The notes below the pieces were generated by a model. That model did no database searches. It saw only the letters and a program-made list of their open reading frames with translations, and had not been told where the DNA came from. A stretch of 64,000 nucleotides of DNA from contig DGIK01000073.1 in NCBI GenBank assembly GCA_002393195.1, forward strand, positions 14,464 through 78,463. The letters run 5' to 3'. Below are positions 15,456 through 23,849 of this stretch, in pieces. A program made the position numbers and the translations under genes. The DNA comes from Bacteroidales bacterium UBA3824. GTDB lineage: Bacteria > Bacteroidota > Bacteroidia > Bacteroidales > UBA3824. How positions within the stretch are numbered: position 1 is the stretch's first letter; every line of letters starts with the position of its first letter.

Positions 15456-18400
15456 ATGAACACCAAACTTAAAAAAGTGCTTGTGCTCGGCTCCGGCGCG
15501 CTGAAAATCGGTCAGGCGGGTGAGTTTGACTACTCTGGTAGTCAGGCACTTAAAGCATTACGAGAAGAGGGCATCAAGTCCGTCCTCGTCAACCCCAATA
15601 TCGCTACTATCCAGACAAGCGAGGGCATCGCCGACAAGGTGTATTTCTTGCCCGTCAACACGCATTTCGTTACCGAAATCATCAAAAAAGAACGCCCCGA
15701 CGGTATTCTGTTGGCTTTCGGCGGTCAGACCGCGCTTAACTGCGGCACCGAACTTTTCAAGACTGGTGTTTTGAAGGAATACGGCGTTCAGGTGCTCGGA
15801 ACAAGCGTTGAGGCGATTATGAACACAGAAGACCGCGACCTTTTCGTCAAGGAGATGAACAAGGCGGATCTCAAAGTGCCTGTAAGCCACGCTTGCGAAA
15901 GTCTCGACGAGGCGGTGGCAACTGCCCGCAAAATCGGTTATCCGGTGATGATTCGTTCGGCATACGCTTTGGGCGGATTGGGTTCGGGCGTGTGTCCCGA
16001 CGAAAAAACTTTCCTCGAAATCGCCGAATCTGCATTTACATTCGCTCCACAAGTGCTTGTGGAAGAGAGTCTTAAAGGTTGGAAGGAAATTGAGTTTGAG
16101 GTAATCCGTGATGCCAACGACCATTGCTTCACCGTTGCGTCGATGGAAAACTTCGACCCGCTCGGAATCCACACCGGCGAATCAATCGTTGTAGCCCCAA
16201 CTTGCTCACTCTCAGACGCTCAGGTGAAGATGTTGCAGGAATTGGCGGTTAAATGTGTCCGTCATCTCAATATCGTCGGCGAATGTAACATCCAATACGC
16301 TTTCAACGCCGAGACCAACGATTACCGCATCATCGAAATCAACGCCCGCCTCAGCCGCTCGTCTGCCCTTGCATCAAAGGCTACGGGCTATCCGTTGGCA
16401 TTTGTTGCAGCCAAAATTGCCCTCGGCTACACCCTCGACCAAATCGGCGAAATGGGCACCACAAATTCGGCTTACGTGGCTCCGTCGTTGGATTATTTAA
16501 TCTGCAAAATCCCTCGTTGGGACTTGACGAAATTTGCCGGAGTGAGCCGCAAAATCGGTTCGTCGATGAAGTCTGTGGGCGAAATCATGTCAATCGGACG
16601 CACCTTTGAGGAGCTGATACAGAAGGGTTTGAGGATGATTGGACAGGGTATGCACGGTTTTGTTGGCAACGACCACACCAAGTTTGCCAACCTCGACGAC
16701 GAACTCGCCAACCCCACCGACCTCCGCATTTTTGCGATTGCGCAGGCGTTGGAGGATGGCTACACAATCGACCGCATTTACGAACTCACCAAAATCGATC
16801 CGTGGTTCATCGGCAAACTCAAAAACATCGTCGATTTCAAGCACAAACTCGAATCTTACAACAAGATTGAAGACCTGAGTGCCGACGTTCTCCGCGAAGC
16901 CAAGATACTCGGTTTCAGCGACTTCCAGATTGCACGTTTTGTCCTCAAAACCAAGGGCGGCAATATGGAGAAGGAAAATCTCGCCGTGCGCGCCTACCGC
17001 AAAAAACTCGGCATTCTTCCCGCCGTCAAGCGCATCCCGACTGTTGCAAGCGAGCATCCAGACCTCACCAATTACCTCTATATGACGTACAGCGTTGAGG
17101 GTTATGATATTAATTATTATCAAAATGAAAAATCCGTAATCGTACTTGGCTCAGGTGCTTACAGAATTGGCTCGTCTGTGGAGTTCGACTGGTGTAGCGT
17201 CAACGCCATCAATACCGCCCGCAAACTCGGTTACAAGTCGATTATGATTAATTATAATCCCGAAACCGTCTCCACCGACTACGACATGTGCGACCGTCTG
17301 TATTTTGACGAGCTGTCGTTTGAGCGTGTTTTGGACGTCATCGACTTGGAAAATCCTCGCGGCGTGATTGTTTCGGTTGGCGGTCAGATACCAAACAACC
17401 TCGCAATGAAACTCCACCGTCAGAGCGTGCCAATTCTCGGTACATCGCCGGTATCAATCGACCGCGCCGAAAATCGCAACAAGTTCTCGGCAATGCTCGA
17501 TCAACTCGGCATCGACCAACCCGAATGGAGTGCACTCACAAGTATGGATGACGTGAAGGCGTTTGTTGACAGGGTTGGATTCCCGGTTTTGGTGCGTCCG
17601 TCGTATGTGCTTTCGGGCGCGGCAATGAACGTTTGCTACGATTACGAGGAGTTGGAGCGTTTTCTCGCGCTCGCAAGCGAAGTCAGCAAGGAGTATCCCG
17701 TTGTGATCTCGCAGTTCATGCAGGAAACCAACGAGATAGAGTTTGACGCTGTGGCTCAGAACGGCGAAATCGTTGAGTACGGCATCAGCGAACACGTTGA
17801 GTATGCGGGCGTTCATTCCGGCGACGCTACGATGGTGTTCCCGGCTCAGCAAATCAGCTTTGGCACGGTGCGTCAGATTAAGAAAATAAGCCGTGCAATC
17901 GCCAAGGAACTCAATATTTCGGGTCCGTTCAACATCCAGTATCTTGCTAAGGGTCGCGACGTGAAAGTAATCGAGTGCAACCTCCGTGCATCGCGTTCGT
18001 TCCCGTTTGTAAGCAAGGTTTTGAAGAGAAATTTCATCGAGACCGCCACACGCATCATGCTCGACGCGCCTTACACCAAGCCCGACAAGAGCGAGTTTGA
18101 CATCGACAGAATGGGCGTTAAGGCAAGTCAATTCTCGTTTGCAAGGCTTCAAAATGCCGATCCGGTTTTGGGCGTCGATATGAGTTCTACGGGCGAAGTT
18201 GGCTGTCTTGGCGACACTTACGAAGAGGCTCTCTTGAACGCTCTCATCGCCACCGGCTACAAGATTCCGTCGAAGGAGAAGGGCATTATGATTTCGTCGG
18301 GAAGTGCCAAGGAGAAGGCTGCGATGCTCGACGCCGCCCGCGAACTTTGCAAGAATGGTTATTCGATTTACGCCACCGAAGGCACCGCCAAGTATTTCAA

Positions 18401-18689
18401 CGACAACGGTGTAAAAGCCACCGCAGTAGGTTGGCCCGACGAGGACGGCGTATCGAAGTACGAGAATGTGATGAAGATGATTTCCGACCACAAGTTTGAC
18501 CTCATCGTCAACATCCCGAAAAACCACACCAAGCGCGAACTCACCAACGGCTACCGCATCCGTCGCGGCGCAATCGACCACAACATCCCGCTCATCACCA
18601 ACGCAAGACTTGCCACGGCATTTATCGAGGCATTCTGCGCAGTAGGAGTCGATGGATTGAAGATTAAGAGTTGGCAGGAGTATGTGTAG
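15456..18689 (+). CDS. carB: Carbamoyl-phosphate synthase large subunit
   Basis: A full-length 1077-residue CarB making carbamoyl phosphate from bicarbonate, ammonia and two ATP for pyrimidines and arginine. The two homologous synthetase halves are evident: the first starts LVLGSGALKIGQAGEFDYSG and the second VIVLGSGAYRIGSSVEFDWC. Each is followed by an ATP-grasp module (NIQYAFN and NARLSRSSALASKATGYP; NIQYLAKG and NLRASRSFPFVSKV). A C-terminal MGS-like allosteric domain follows from about residue 940. carA is not adjacent. The gene has its own promoter and a terminator, so it is a single-gene unit. Confidence 0.98.
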   Translation: MNTKLKKVLVLGSGALKIGQAGEFDYSGSQALKALREEGIKSVLVNPNIATIQTSEGIADKVYFLPVNTHFVTEIIKKERPDGILLAFGGQTALNCGTELFKTGVLKEYGVQVLGTSVEAIMNTEDRDLFVKEMNKADLKVPVSHACESLDEAVATARKIGYPVMIRSAYALGGLGSGVCPDEKTFLEIAESAFTFAPQVLVEESLKGWKEIEFEVIRDANDHCFTVASMENFDPLGIHTGESIVVAPTCSLSDAQVKMLQELAVKCVRHLNIVGECNIQYAFNAETNDYRIIEINARLSRSSALASKATGYPLAFVAAKIALGYTLDQIGEMGTTNSAYVAPSLDYLICKIPRWDLTKFAGVSRKIGSSMKSVGEIMSIGRTFEELIQKGLRMIGQGMHGFVGNDHTKFANLDDELANPTDLRIFAIAQALEDGYTIDRIYELTKIDPWFIGKLKNIVDFKHKLESYNKIEDLSADVLREAKILGFSDFQIARFVLKTKGGNMEKENLAVRAYRKKLGILPAVKRIPTVASEHPDLTNYLYMTYSVEGYDINYYQNEKSVIVLGSGAYRIGSSVEFDWCSVNAINTARKLGYKSIMINYNPETVSTDYDMCDRLYFDELSFERVLDVIDLENPRGVIVSVGGQIPNNLAMKLHRQSVPILGTSPVSIDRAENRNKFSAMLDQLGIDQPEWSALTSMDDVKAFVDRVGFPVLVRPSYVLSGAAMNVCYDYEELERFLALASEVSKEYPVVISQFMQETNEIEFDAVAQNGEIVEYGISEHVEYAGVHSGDATMVFPAQQISFGTVRQIKKISRAIAKELNISGPFNIQYLAKGRDVKVIECNLRASRSFPFVSKVLKRNFIETATRIMLDAPYTKPDKSEFDIDRMGVKASQFSFARLQNADPVLGVDMSSTGEVGCLGDTYEEALLNALIATGYKIPSKEKGIMISSGSAKEKAAMLDAARELCKNGYSIYATEGTAKYFNDNGVKATAVGWPDEDGVSKYENVMKMISDHKFDLIVNIPKNHTKRELTNGYRIRRGAIDHNIPLITNARLATAFIEAFCAVGVDGLKIKSWQEYV

Positions 18690-18716
18690 AAATTAATGAT
18701 TGAGAATTTAAAAAAG

Positions 18717-18749
18717 GGGCGAGAAATAAAGTTTTTTCGCTCTTTTTTT
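18717..18749 (+). terminator. Intrinsic terminator of carB
   Basis: GGGCGAGAAA pairs (two G-T wobbles) with TTTTTCGCTC around a short loop and is followed by seven T residues, 28 bases after the carB stop. Confidence 0.75.
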
Positions 18750-18817
18750 GTAAAAACTTTTGTGTTTTGAAAAAAAAATATTAATATTGCAACGAATTTC
18801 ACAACAAAATTTTAAAT

Positions 18818-19078
18818 ATGGGTGTTTTCGCAGATATATTAAGAAACAAACTCAGTTCTATGTCAAACGACGAATTTGACCAATGGTGGAGTAATATAGA
18901 AGCCAAAAGAACTGATAATAATTCGATATCTGCCGCTGAATATCAGGATATAATGGATAATTATATTGGTGGTAATATGATTATGGATATTGCTGATTTG
19001 GCGGAAGATAGGGTTTCTATTGCCGTAGAAAAATGTGAATTAGAATTTAGTGAAGAAGATTATAATTTGGCAGCATAA
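18818..19078 (+). CDS. Small hypothetical protein, first gene of a SecB-containing three-gene unit
   Basis: An 86-residue acidic protein that I do not recognise. It starts MGVFADILRNKL, is rich in Asp, Glu and Asn, and ends in EFSEEDYNLAA. Its stop overlaps the start of the SecB-like gene by one base (TAATG), so the two are translationally coupled. In toxin-antitoxin-chaperone modules a small antitoxin with an exposed hydrophobic tail depends on a SecB-like chaperone; this protein is a candidate for that part by position and size only. No DNA-binding motif is visible. Confidence 0.6.
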   Translation: MGVFADILRNKLSSMSNDEFDQWWSNIEAKRTDNNSISAAEYQDIMDNYIGGNMIMDIADLAEDRVSIAVEKCELEFSEEDYNLAA

Positions 19079-19488
19079 TGGAGAAAGCAATGTTTTCGTT
19101 GGAAAGTTTCAACTTTTCAAAAGTAATGTTGGATTTGGATTCGGAACCCAAGGTGCTTAGTATAGGTAAATTGGAGCCGAGAGGCATATTTGATGCAAAA
19201 AAACGAGAATATTGGCTTTCTATTTTATTTACAGCCAAGGATTCCGACAAAGACAAAGAAGTTATTGCACTAAAAGTTGTTTCCTTGTTTAAATTTTCAG
19301 ATGCGGTGGATAACATAAACGATATTCCGCATTTCTTTTATGCCAATAGTATTGCCATTATGTATCCTTATATTAGGGCATTTGTAAGTTCGCTGACTTT
19401 ACAAGCCAATTATAAACCTATCATTTTGCCTACGATGAATTTATCGTCATTGAAAGATGTTTTGATAAAAAACACCTCAGAAAAATAA
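19078..19488 (+). CDS. SecB-like chaperone
   Basis: A 136-residue protein whose C-terminal half has the SecB-like family signature: HFFYANSIAIMYPYIRAF, VSSLTLQANYKPIILPTMNL and SSLKDVL. SecB-family proteins hold unfolded clients; solitary SecB-like proteins encoded beside small genes act in toxin-antitoxin-chaperone systems such as the HigBA-Rv1957 set of mycobacteria. Here the gene lies between the 86-residue protein and a 181-residue protein, with a 1-base overlap before and 3 bases after. A housekeeping export role is less likely in this AT-rich accessory setting. Confidence 0.8.
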   Translation: MEKAMFSLESFNFSKVMLDLDSEPKVLSIGKLEPRGIFDAKKREYWLSILFTAKDSDKDKEVIALKVVSLFKFSDAVDNINDIPHFFYANSIAIMYPYIRAFVSSLTLQANYKPIILPTMNLSSLKDVLIKNTSEK

Positions 19489-19491
19489 ATT

Positions 19492-20037
19492 ATGTCTTCC
19501 TTTTGTACCATATATCAAGCATTGGAATATACCGCAGACGAAGATGAAATTCCACATTGGAGTAGTGACCAAAACGCTTGGTTGGGTTATGGTTACTACT
19601 TTTGGGATTCGAGCATCGACCGTGCGCATTGGTGGGGAAAAAGTCGTTACAAAAATAATTATATGATTTGCAAAACTGAATACGACAAAAATTTCCATTT
19701 GTTTGATATGTTTGACACAAACCATAGCAAAGAATATACCGATACGCGGATTGTATTAGCAAAAGAATTCGCATCTCGCAAAAAAGTAAGCAACACAATT
19801 TACGCACAAGATGTAATCAACGCATTGAAAAGCACATCCGAATTTATGAACAATTTTTTCGCTATTAGGATGTTAGCGATGGAATGTGCTCCGGTAATAC
19901 ACAAAATTCAATTTGCTTCAAACAGTCCTGCCTATTCGGACGAAGATTTGCCGGTGCAGTTGTGTGTATGGGACAAACGTTTTTTTAAGGCTGATGTAAT
20001 AGTTGTTTTTCCTGACGATTCGGAATTAGTGTTTTAG
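19492..20037 (+). CDS. Hypothetical protein, possible ADP-ribosyltransferase-like toxin
   Basis: A 181-residue protein without a family I can name with certainty. The region WLGYGYYFWDSSIDRAHWWG (residues 30-49) followed by a strand ending KTEYD and LFDMFDT resembles the NAD-binding core of ART/DUF3990-like proteins, where GxGFYF is followed by an A..WA helix. It is the last gene of the unit with the SecB-like chaperone, starting 3 bases after it. If the unit is a toxin-antitoxin-chaperone module, this is the likely toxin. Function is inferred from weak pattern similarity. Confidence 0.6.
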   Translation: MSSFCTIYQALEYTADEDEIPHWSSDQNAWLGYGYYFWDSSIDRAHWWGKSRYKNNYMICKTEYDKNFHLFDMFDTNHSKEYTDTRIVLAKEFASRKKVSNTIYAQDVINALKSTSEFMNNFFAIRMLAMECAPVIHKIQFASNSPAYSDEDLPVQLCVWDKRFFKADVIVVFPDDSELVF

Positions 20038-21248
20038 AAATAACGTTCCATTCTTTGTGGACTATAATTATTACTAACAACCAATAAATTTTCCTTTTGC
20101 AAACGTACTTTTATAGCCTCCTTTGATACATTAAATATAGTCGAAAGTTGATTAACAATTGAATTAACTAATGAAATGTTACATCTTTGATTATCAAGAT
20201 ATAATCTGCCTTTTGTAACACTAAACTGTGTGAACAATCGAGCGACTTCTTTCATTAGAACATCTTGTTTGATCAATAAATATGAGGCGAATAAATCAGC
20301 TTGCATTTCCATTCTTTTCCGTTTAGTCTCAGGTAATGCAATGATAAGTCTTTCAAAATCATCAAATTGTCCTTCCATTTTTTGAAAAAGAGGAACGTGC
20401 AAAATTAGATGCCCTAATTCGTGCGCTAATGTAAAATTCATTCTATGAAAATCATTAATTATTGAATTTGAAATATAAATTACTTCACTTTTTAGGTCCA
20501 AATGGCATAATACACCGTATGGCATATCTACGAAATCTACCCTATATGAAGGAAATGCTTTGACCAATAGTTCGCCGGCTTTATCATTGCCTAATTTATA
20601 CGTTGAACACAATTCATCGACTTTCTTTTTCAAATCATCCTCTGTAATGTATGGAATAATAACATTGTTGAATGAAACCGCAGCCCCGTATTTCAAAAGA
20701 ATATCCTCAATATTCGTGAACCTATTATCATCATAAACAACAGGTCGCCCATCTGTTTTAGCATTACCTATTAAGAACTCCCACAATTGTTCAGGATATT
20801 TATTCAAATCTCTACTAACCAACCATTTCAAATCACCGCTCGGGTTTGCAACAATAAGTGCAATATGTTCGCTTTGTGCTTGTTCAATTTCAGTTTGAGA
20901 AAATCCAACAGTAGTTACAAATATTCCTTTAATTGCCGATGTCGATATTAGGCTTATTTTTTTACTAAACTCATCTAAATCTGAAATATCAACCTTATTA
21001 GTATAATTCTTACATTCTATCACAATCAAAGAACTCCAAGTGTCAGTATTTATATAAGGATTGTAATTTTCTATTGTTATTTCAAAGTCAATCGTTCTAC
21101 TTGTATTGGAACACTTATATTTTTTATGTTTAAATATTTTGGAATATTTTTTTGACGCATTAGGTACTTCATCCTTGTTAAGCAAGGATGAAAATATATC
21201 GAAAATCTTGTTTTCGAATTCAGTTCCTATTTTTGTTGTGTTACTCAT
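20034..21248 (-). CDS. Restriction-endonuclease-like domain fused to ImmA/IrrE metallopeptidase
   Basis: A 404-residue protein with two domains. Residues 1-150 carry a PD-(D/E)XK-like core, with TIDFEITIENY and LIVIECKNYTN supplying Asp and the E-x-K pair. Residues 200-404 are an ImmA/IrrE-type zinc peptidase with AHELGHLILH (HExxH at about 274-278) and the third ligand region EMQADLFASYLL. ImmA peptidases cut regulators to switch on mobile-element or stress genes. The start ATGAGTAA at 21248 overlaps the stop of the upstream lipoprotein gene by 8 bases. The stop overlaps by 4 bases the end of the convergent gene at 19492-20037. Confidence 0.8.
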   Translation of the reverse strand: MSNTTKIGTEFENKIFDIFSSLLNKDEVPNASKKYSKIFKHKKYKCSNTSRTIDFEITIENYNPYINTDTWSSLIVIECKNYTNKVDISDLDEFSKKISLISTSAIKGIFVTTVGFSQTEIEQAQSEHIALIVANPSGDLKWLVSRDLNKYPEQLWEFLIGNAKTDGRPVVYDDNRFTNIEDILLKYGAAVSFNNVIIPYITEDDLKKKVDELCSTYKLGNDKAGELLVKAFPSYRVDFVDMPYGVLCHLDLKSEVIYISNSIINDFHRMNFTLAHELGHLILHVPLFQKMEGQFDDFERLIIALPETKRKRMEMQADLFASYLLIKQDVLMKEVARLFTQFSVTKGRLYLDNQRCNISLVNSIVNQLSTIFNVSKEAIKVRLQKENLLVVSNNYSPQRMERYF

Positions 21249-22062
21249 TTTTTTTGTCATAATAAATCGTTGCCCCCACTCCTGTATTGCCCCATTCCAT
21301 AGTGTTATCTTTGTAATAGAATCTTTTAGTCCCGTATTCACCCGCATTCCTATCGCATTCTCCTACAAGAAGATTCTGAGAATTATACCTGTAAATGCGC
21401 TTGTCTACTATTTTAAATGAAACTGTGTCATTGGGGGCTGAGTAAAAACGTTTCTCAACAATTCTGTATTCGTTCCCAATCTTTTCGTATTTTGATTTTT
21501 GATAATCTGTTATTTCCATTGAAACATCATTAACTCCCATAAATGATTGAGTTAATGTATCATATTTGAATGAACTGTCTAAAAAGTAAGCAATCTCCTT
21601 TACATCGACGTCATAGCATCCCAAGTTCCTTTTCCCATTGCCGATTCTAACGTTTCCATCGTAATAATATTTTATGGTGAAGTAAATGCCATTTTTATTA
21701 CTTATCTCTTTGGCGATAAGGCGATTACTTTTGTCATATATTGTTTTGTCCATTTCTTCTCTATAAAATGAGCCAGGTAGCACTTTATGAATGACGCATA
21801 ATCCGCTGTCTGTACTGAGATAAGTCCATTTTTCGATTGTATCATTATCTTCTCCAATTGAATACAATGGCTTATTCCAATCTGTATTTTCATCAATTGA
21901 GAAAACTGTCTTTTGCAACTCCTCCACAAATTGCATATTAACATAGTAATCGTTGTTGTTATTTTGTGCTGTGTTTTGAGAACGAGTTTGGTTGCCGCTA
22001 CACGAACATAGTATAGTGGCTACAATCAAACAACTATTTATCAACAAGTTAATGTTTTTCAT
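21241..22062 (-). CDS. Hypothetical lipoprotein
   Basis: A 273-residue protein with a lipoprotein signal peptide: MKNINLLINSCLIVATILCSC with the lipobox cysteine near residue 21. The mature part starts with an Asn/Gln-rich linker and continues with beta-rich text containing repeated K-x-Y/F-Y motifs such as TIKYYYDGNV and TKRFYYKD, as in YD-like or toast-rack proteins. No known function. The start is fixed by a TAACTTTG box at 22096-22103. It is coupled to the nuclease-peptidase gene downstream. Confidence 0.7.
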   Translation of the reverse strand: MKNINLLINSCLIVATILCSCSGNQTRSQNTAQNNNNDYYVNMQFVEELQKTVFSIDENTDWNKPLYSIGEDNDTIEKWTYLSTDSGLCVIHKVLPGSFYREEMDKTIYDKSNRLIAKEISNKNGIYFTIKYYYDGNVRIGNGKRNLGCYDVDVKEIAYFLDSSFKYDTLTQSFMGVNDVSMEITDYQKSKYEKIGNEYRIVEKRFYSAPNDTVSFKIVDKRIYRYNSQNLLVGECDRNAGEYGTKRFYYKDNTMEWGNTGVGATIYYDKKNE

Positions 22063-22187
22063 TTTAGTTTCAAACATACTGTTATTTAACAACGCCAAAG
22101 TTACAAACAAAAAATGTAACAACAAACTATAATTTGTTTTTTTTAGGATAGGCTTAAAATTAAAACCCATAAAGCGTGAAATTATAC

Positions 22188-22230
22188 AAAAAACGATGCC
22201 ATTGTAGATAAATGAACGTCAATGGCATCG
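22188..22230 (-). terminator. Intrinsic terminator after DUF4468 gene
   Basis: CGATGCCATTG (22194-22204) and CAATGGCATCG (22220-22230) are perfect arms. On the minus strand they are followed by six T residues. Confidence 0.75.
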
Positions 22231-22243
22231 CATATCATATTTC

Positions 22244-22924
22244 TTAGAAATCATCATTCGTGTTTAATGACTTTTCTAATGACCCAGAAATCTTATCCTT
22301 GAGTATATGAAAATTTACCTCTATACTCAATAGTATGTCATATTTTGCTTTGGCAATTTGATAGTCATCGCTTATACGGCCTTTTTTCTCGTCCTTTGCG
22401 CTTTTGTATTGAGGTGTGCTCTCTGAAACTTCCTTAGCCTTTTTAACTCTTTCTTCAAAGGAATTGTTTATCTTTGTTCCCTCGCGAAGCACCGTCTCCG
22501 ATGCTTCAAGCGTATTACGAATGCTCTTTATCTCTTCCGTTGGCAAGAATCGAATTGTTGTTGGATTCGCCACACTATTGGGTGTTAATCCAAAATTGAC
22601 ATCGAAAATCTTGTATCTAAACTTATTGTCTCTAACATCAATTTTCAATGTTGCTGATATGTTTTCATCAACTCCACGTGTACAAATCTGACTTGATGAA
22701 AACTTCAAGATTAGAGTTCCCGTTTCTTGATCTTCCACATCAACAGTATGCTTATAACTTCTGAATGATGTTGACACCCACGTCTTGAGGTTTCTCCACA
22801 GAGCTGCCTTAGACAACTCAACTTGTACGACCTTCTCAAACGTTCCAAAATCGTCATTAGTTGTCTGAGCATAAGATGCAACTGAAAGCATTACAATAGC
22901 AATTAATACAAAAATCTTTTTCAT
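22244..22924 (-). CDS. DUF4468-type exported protein
   Basis: A 226-residue protein with a signal peptide (MKKIFVLIAIVMLSVASYAQ) followed by FEKVVQVELSKAALWRNLKTW, the opening of the DUF4468 TBP-like fold common in Bacteroidota periplasmic proteins. A long charged helical segment follows from about residue 145. Function of the family is unknown. The start at 22924 is preferred over the frame reaching 23047, which would run through the structured RNA region. A terminator follows the stop. Confidence 0.75.
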   Translation of the reverse strand: MKKIFVLIAIVMLSVASYAQTTNDDFGTFEKVVQVELSKAALWRNLKTWVSTSFRSYKHTVDVEDQETGTLILKFSSSQICTRGVDENISATLKIDVRDNKFRYKIFDVNFGLTPNSVANPTTIRFLPTEEIKSIRNTLEASETVLREGTKINNSFEERVKKAKEVSESTPQYKSAKDEKKGRISDDYQIAKAKYDILLSIEVNFHILKDKISGSLEKSLNTNDDF

Positions 22925-22959
22925 AATTGTAAATATTTTAATGTTAAACAAAATTGTTA

Positions 22960-23219
22960 TTTTGACAACGCAATTATTCAGGATGGTATAAACGCGGAGC
23001 GTGGAACTGTATTGTTGTTGATTATGCAATCCAACTCCATATCTCAATTGAAGGTCTTAGGAAACCGAGGATACGATATGGCAATAACAGTCCACGCCCA
23101 TACGGGTTGGCTGTTATGCTTTCTGTATCCTGAAAAGTTCCTAAGTTCTCAATTGAAGAAAGTCATAACACTTCCAATAAAATTGTATGTCAGCATTGGG
23201 GATTATTGCACCCAATACC
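22960..23219 (-). ncRNA. Candidate structured RNA / leader upstream of DUF4468 gene
   Basis: After a TAATTTTG box (23225-23232, minus strand) come a hairpin ATTGGG/CCCAAT (23195-23216) and a large interrupted hairpin. Its paired segments are 23150-23155 with 23045-23050, 23138-23145 with 23056-23063, 23125-23130 with 23069-23074, 23111-23117 with 23084-23090, and GGG/CCC at the tip. Outer and inner arms are colinear, so one RNA of about 110 nt can fold over its whole length. It could be an independent RNA or the 5' leader of the DUF4468 gene. Confidence 0.5.
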
Positions 23220-23329
23220 GATGGCAAAATTAAAACATTTTTTTTACAATGAAAAAAAAATCACAAAAAAATCTTTGCTAATCCAAAATATTTCACTCAT
23301 AGTGCATCGCCATTATAAACGCAAAAGTA

Positions 23330-23787
23330 ATGAAATCAAAAGACCAAATGTCTAAAATTCAGGCTATTGTGGCATACATACTCAAAAAAGTGCCGCAAGG
23401 GTTGGTCTATATACACCTCTTTAAGATAATGTATATTGCTCAACAGGAATATCTTATAGTGTGGGGACTGTCGAAGACAACAAACACCAACTTATAAAAC
23501 TTGCCGACGGCGCAAATTGCGATTTGGACGAACTTTCGGAATCAAACACTGAAATACTCGACAAGTGGATTGCAAATTGCATGGATATTAACTCATACAA
23601 ACTTTCTGACCTTTCTTACGACAAGGCTTGGACACAAGCCAAACGTCAGACAGAAAAAGCTGGCGAGGATACAAAAATCACCCTTTATGCAATGGCAAAG
23701 GCAGGCGGCGCATCTGACGGAATGCTTGAAGTAATTAAAGAACGTCAATTTATTCAAAAGAGATTCAACATACACCCCCAAAGATAA
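23330..23787 (+). pseudogene. Frame-shifted Panacea (DUF4065/SocA-like) antitoxin remnant
   Basis: From the ATG at 23330 the frame reads KIQAIVAYILKKVPQGLVYI, HLFKIMYIAQQEYLIVWG and stops at 23497. That is the start of a Panacea domain. The C-terminal half appears in another frame from about 23470: HQLIKLADGANCDLDELSES, then EILDKWI, SYDKAWTQAK, ITLYAMAKAGGA and a final KERQFIQKRF. The central 35-40 residues normally found between the halves are missing. So the gene has suffered a deletion with frameshift. Panacea proteins neutralise diverse toxins; none is adjacent. A TACTTTTG sequence on the opposite strand overlaps its start. Confidence 0.65.
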
Positions 23788-23823
23788 AGCAATTAATCTC
23801 CCCTAAATCCCACAAAATCTTCG

Positions 23824-23831
23824 TATCTTTG
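23824..23831 (+). promoter_or_regulatory. -7 box (TATCTTTG) of MATE gene
   Basis: TATCTTTG, 18 bases before the ATG at 23850; it rules out an upstream TTG start at 23829. Confidence 0.6.
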
Positions 23832-23849
23832 CGCAAATTTTTCACGACC

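Noticed and set aside
17454-18581. Long minus-strand frame opposite carB
   Set aside because: It is the antisense of a strongly conserved carB region and has no recognisable protein features.
23012-23233. Short plus-strand reading frame
   Set aside because: It runs over the long hairpin and a promoter box of the opposite strand and has no protein-like features.
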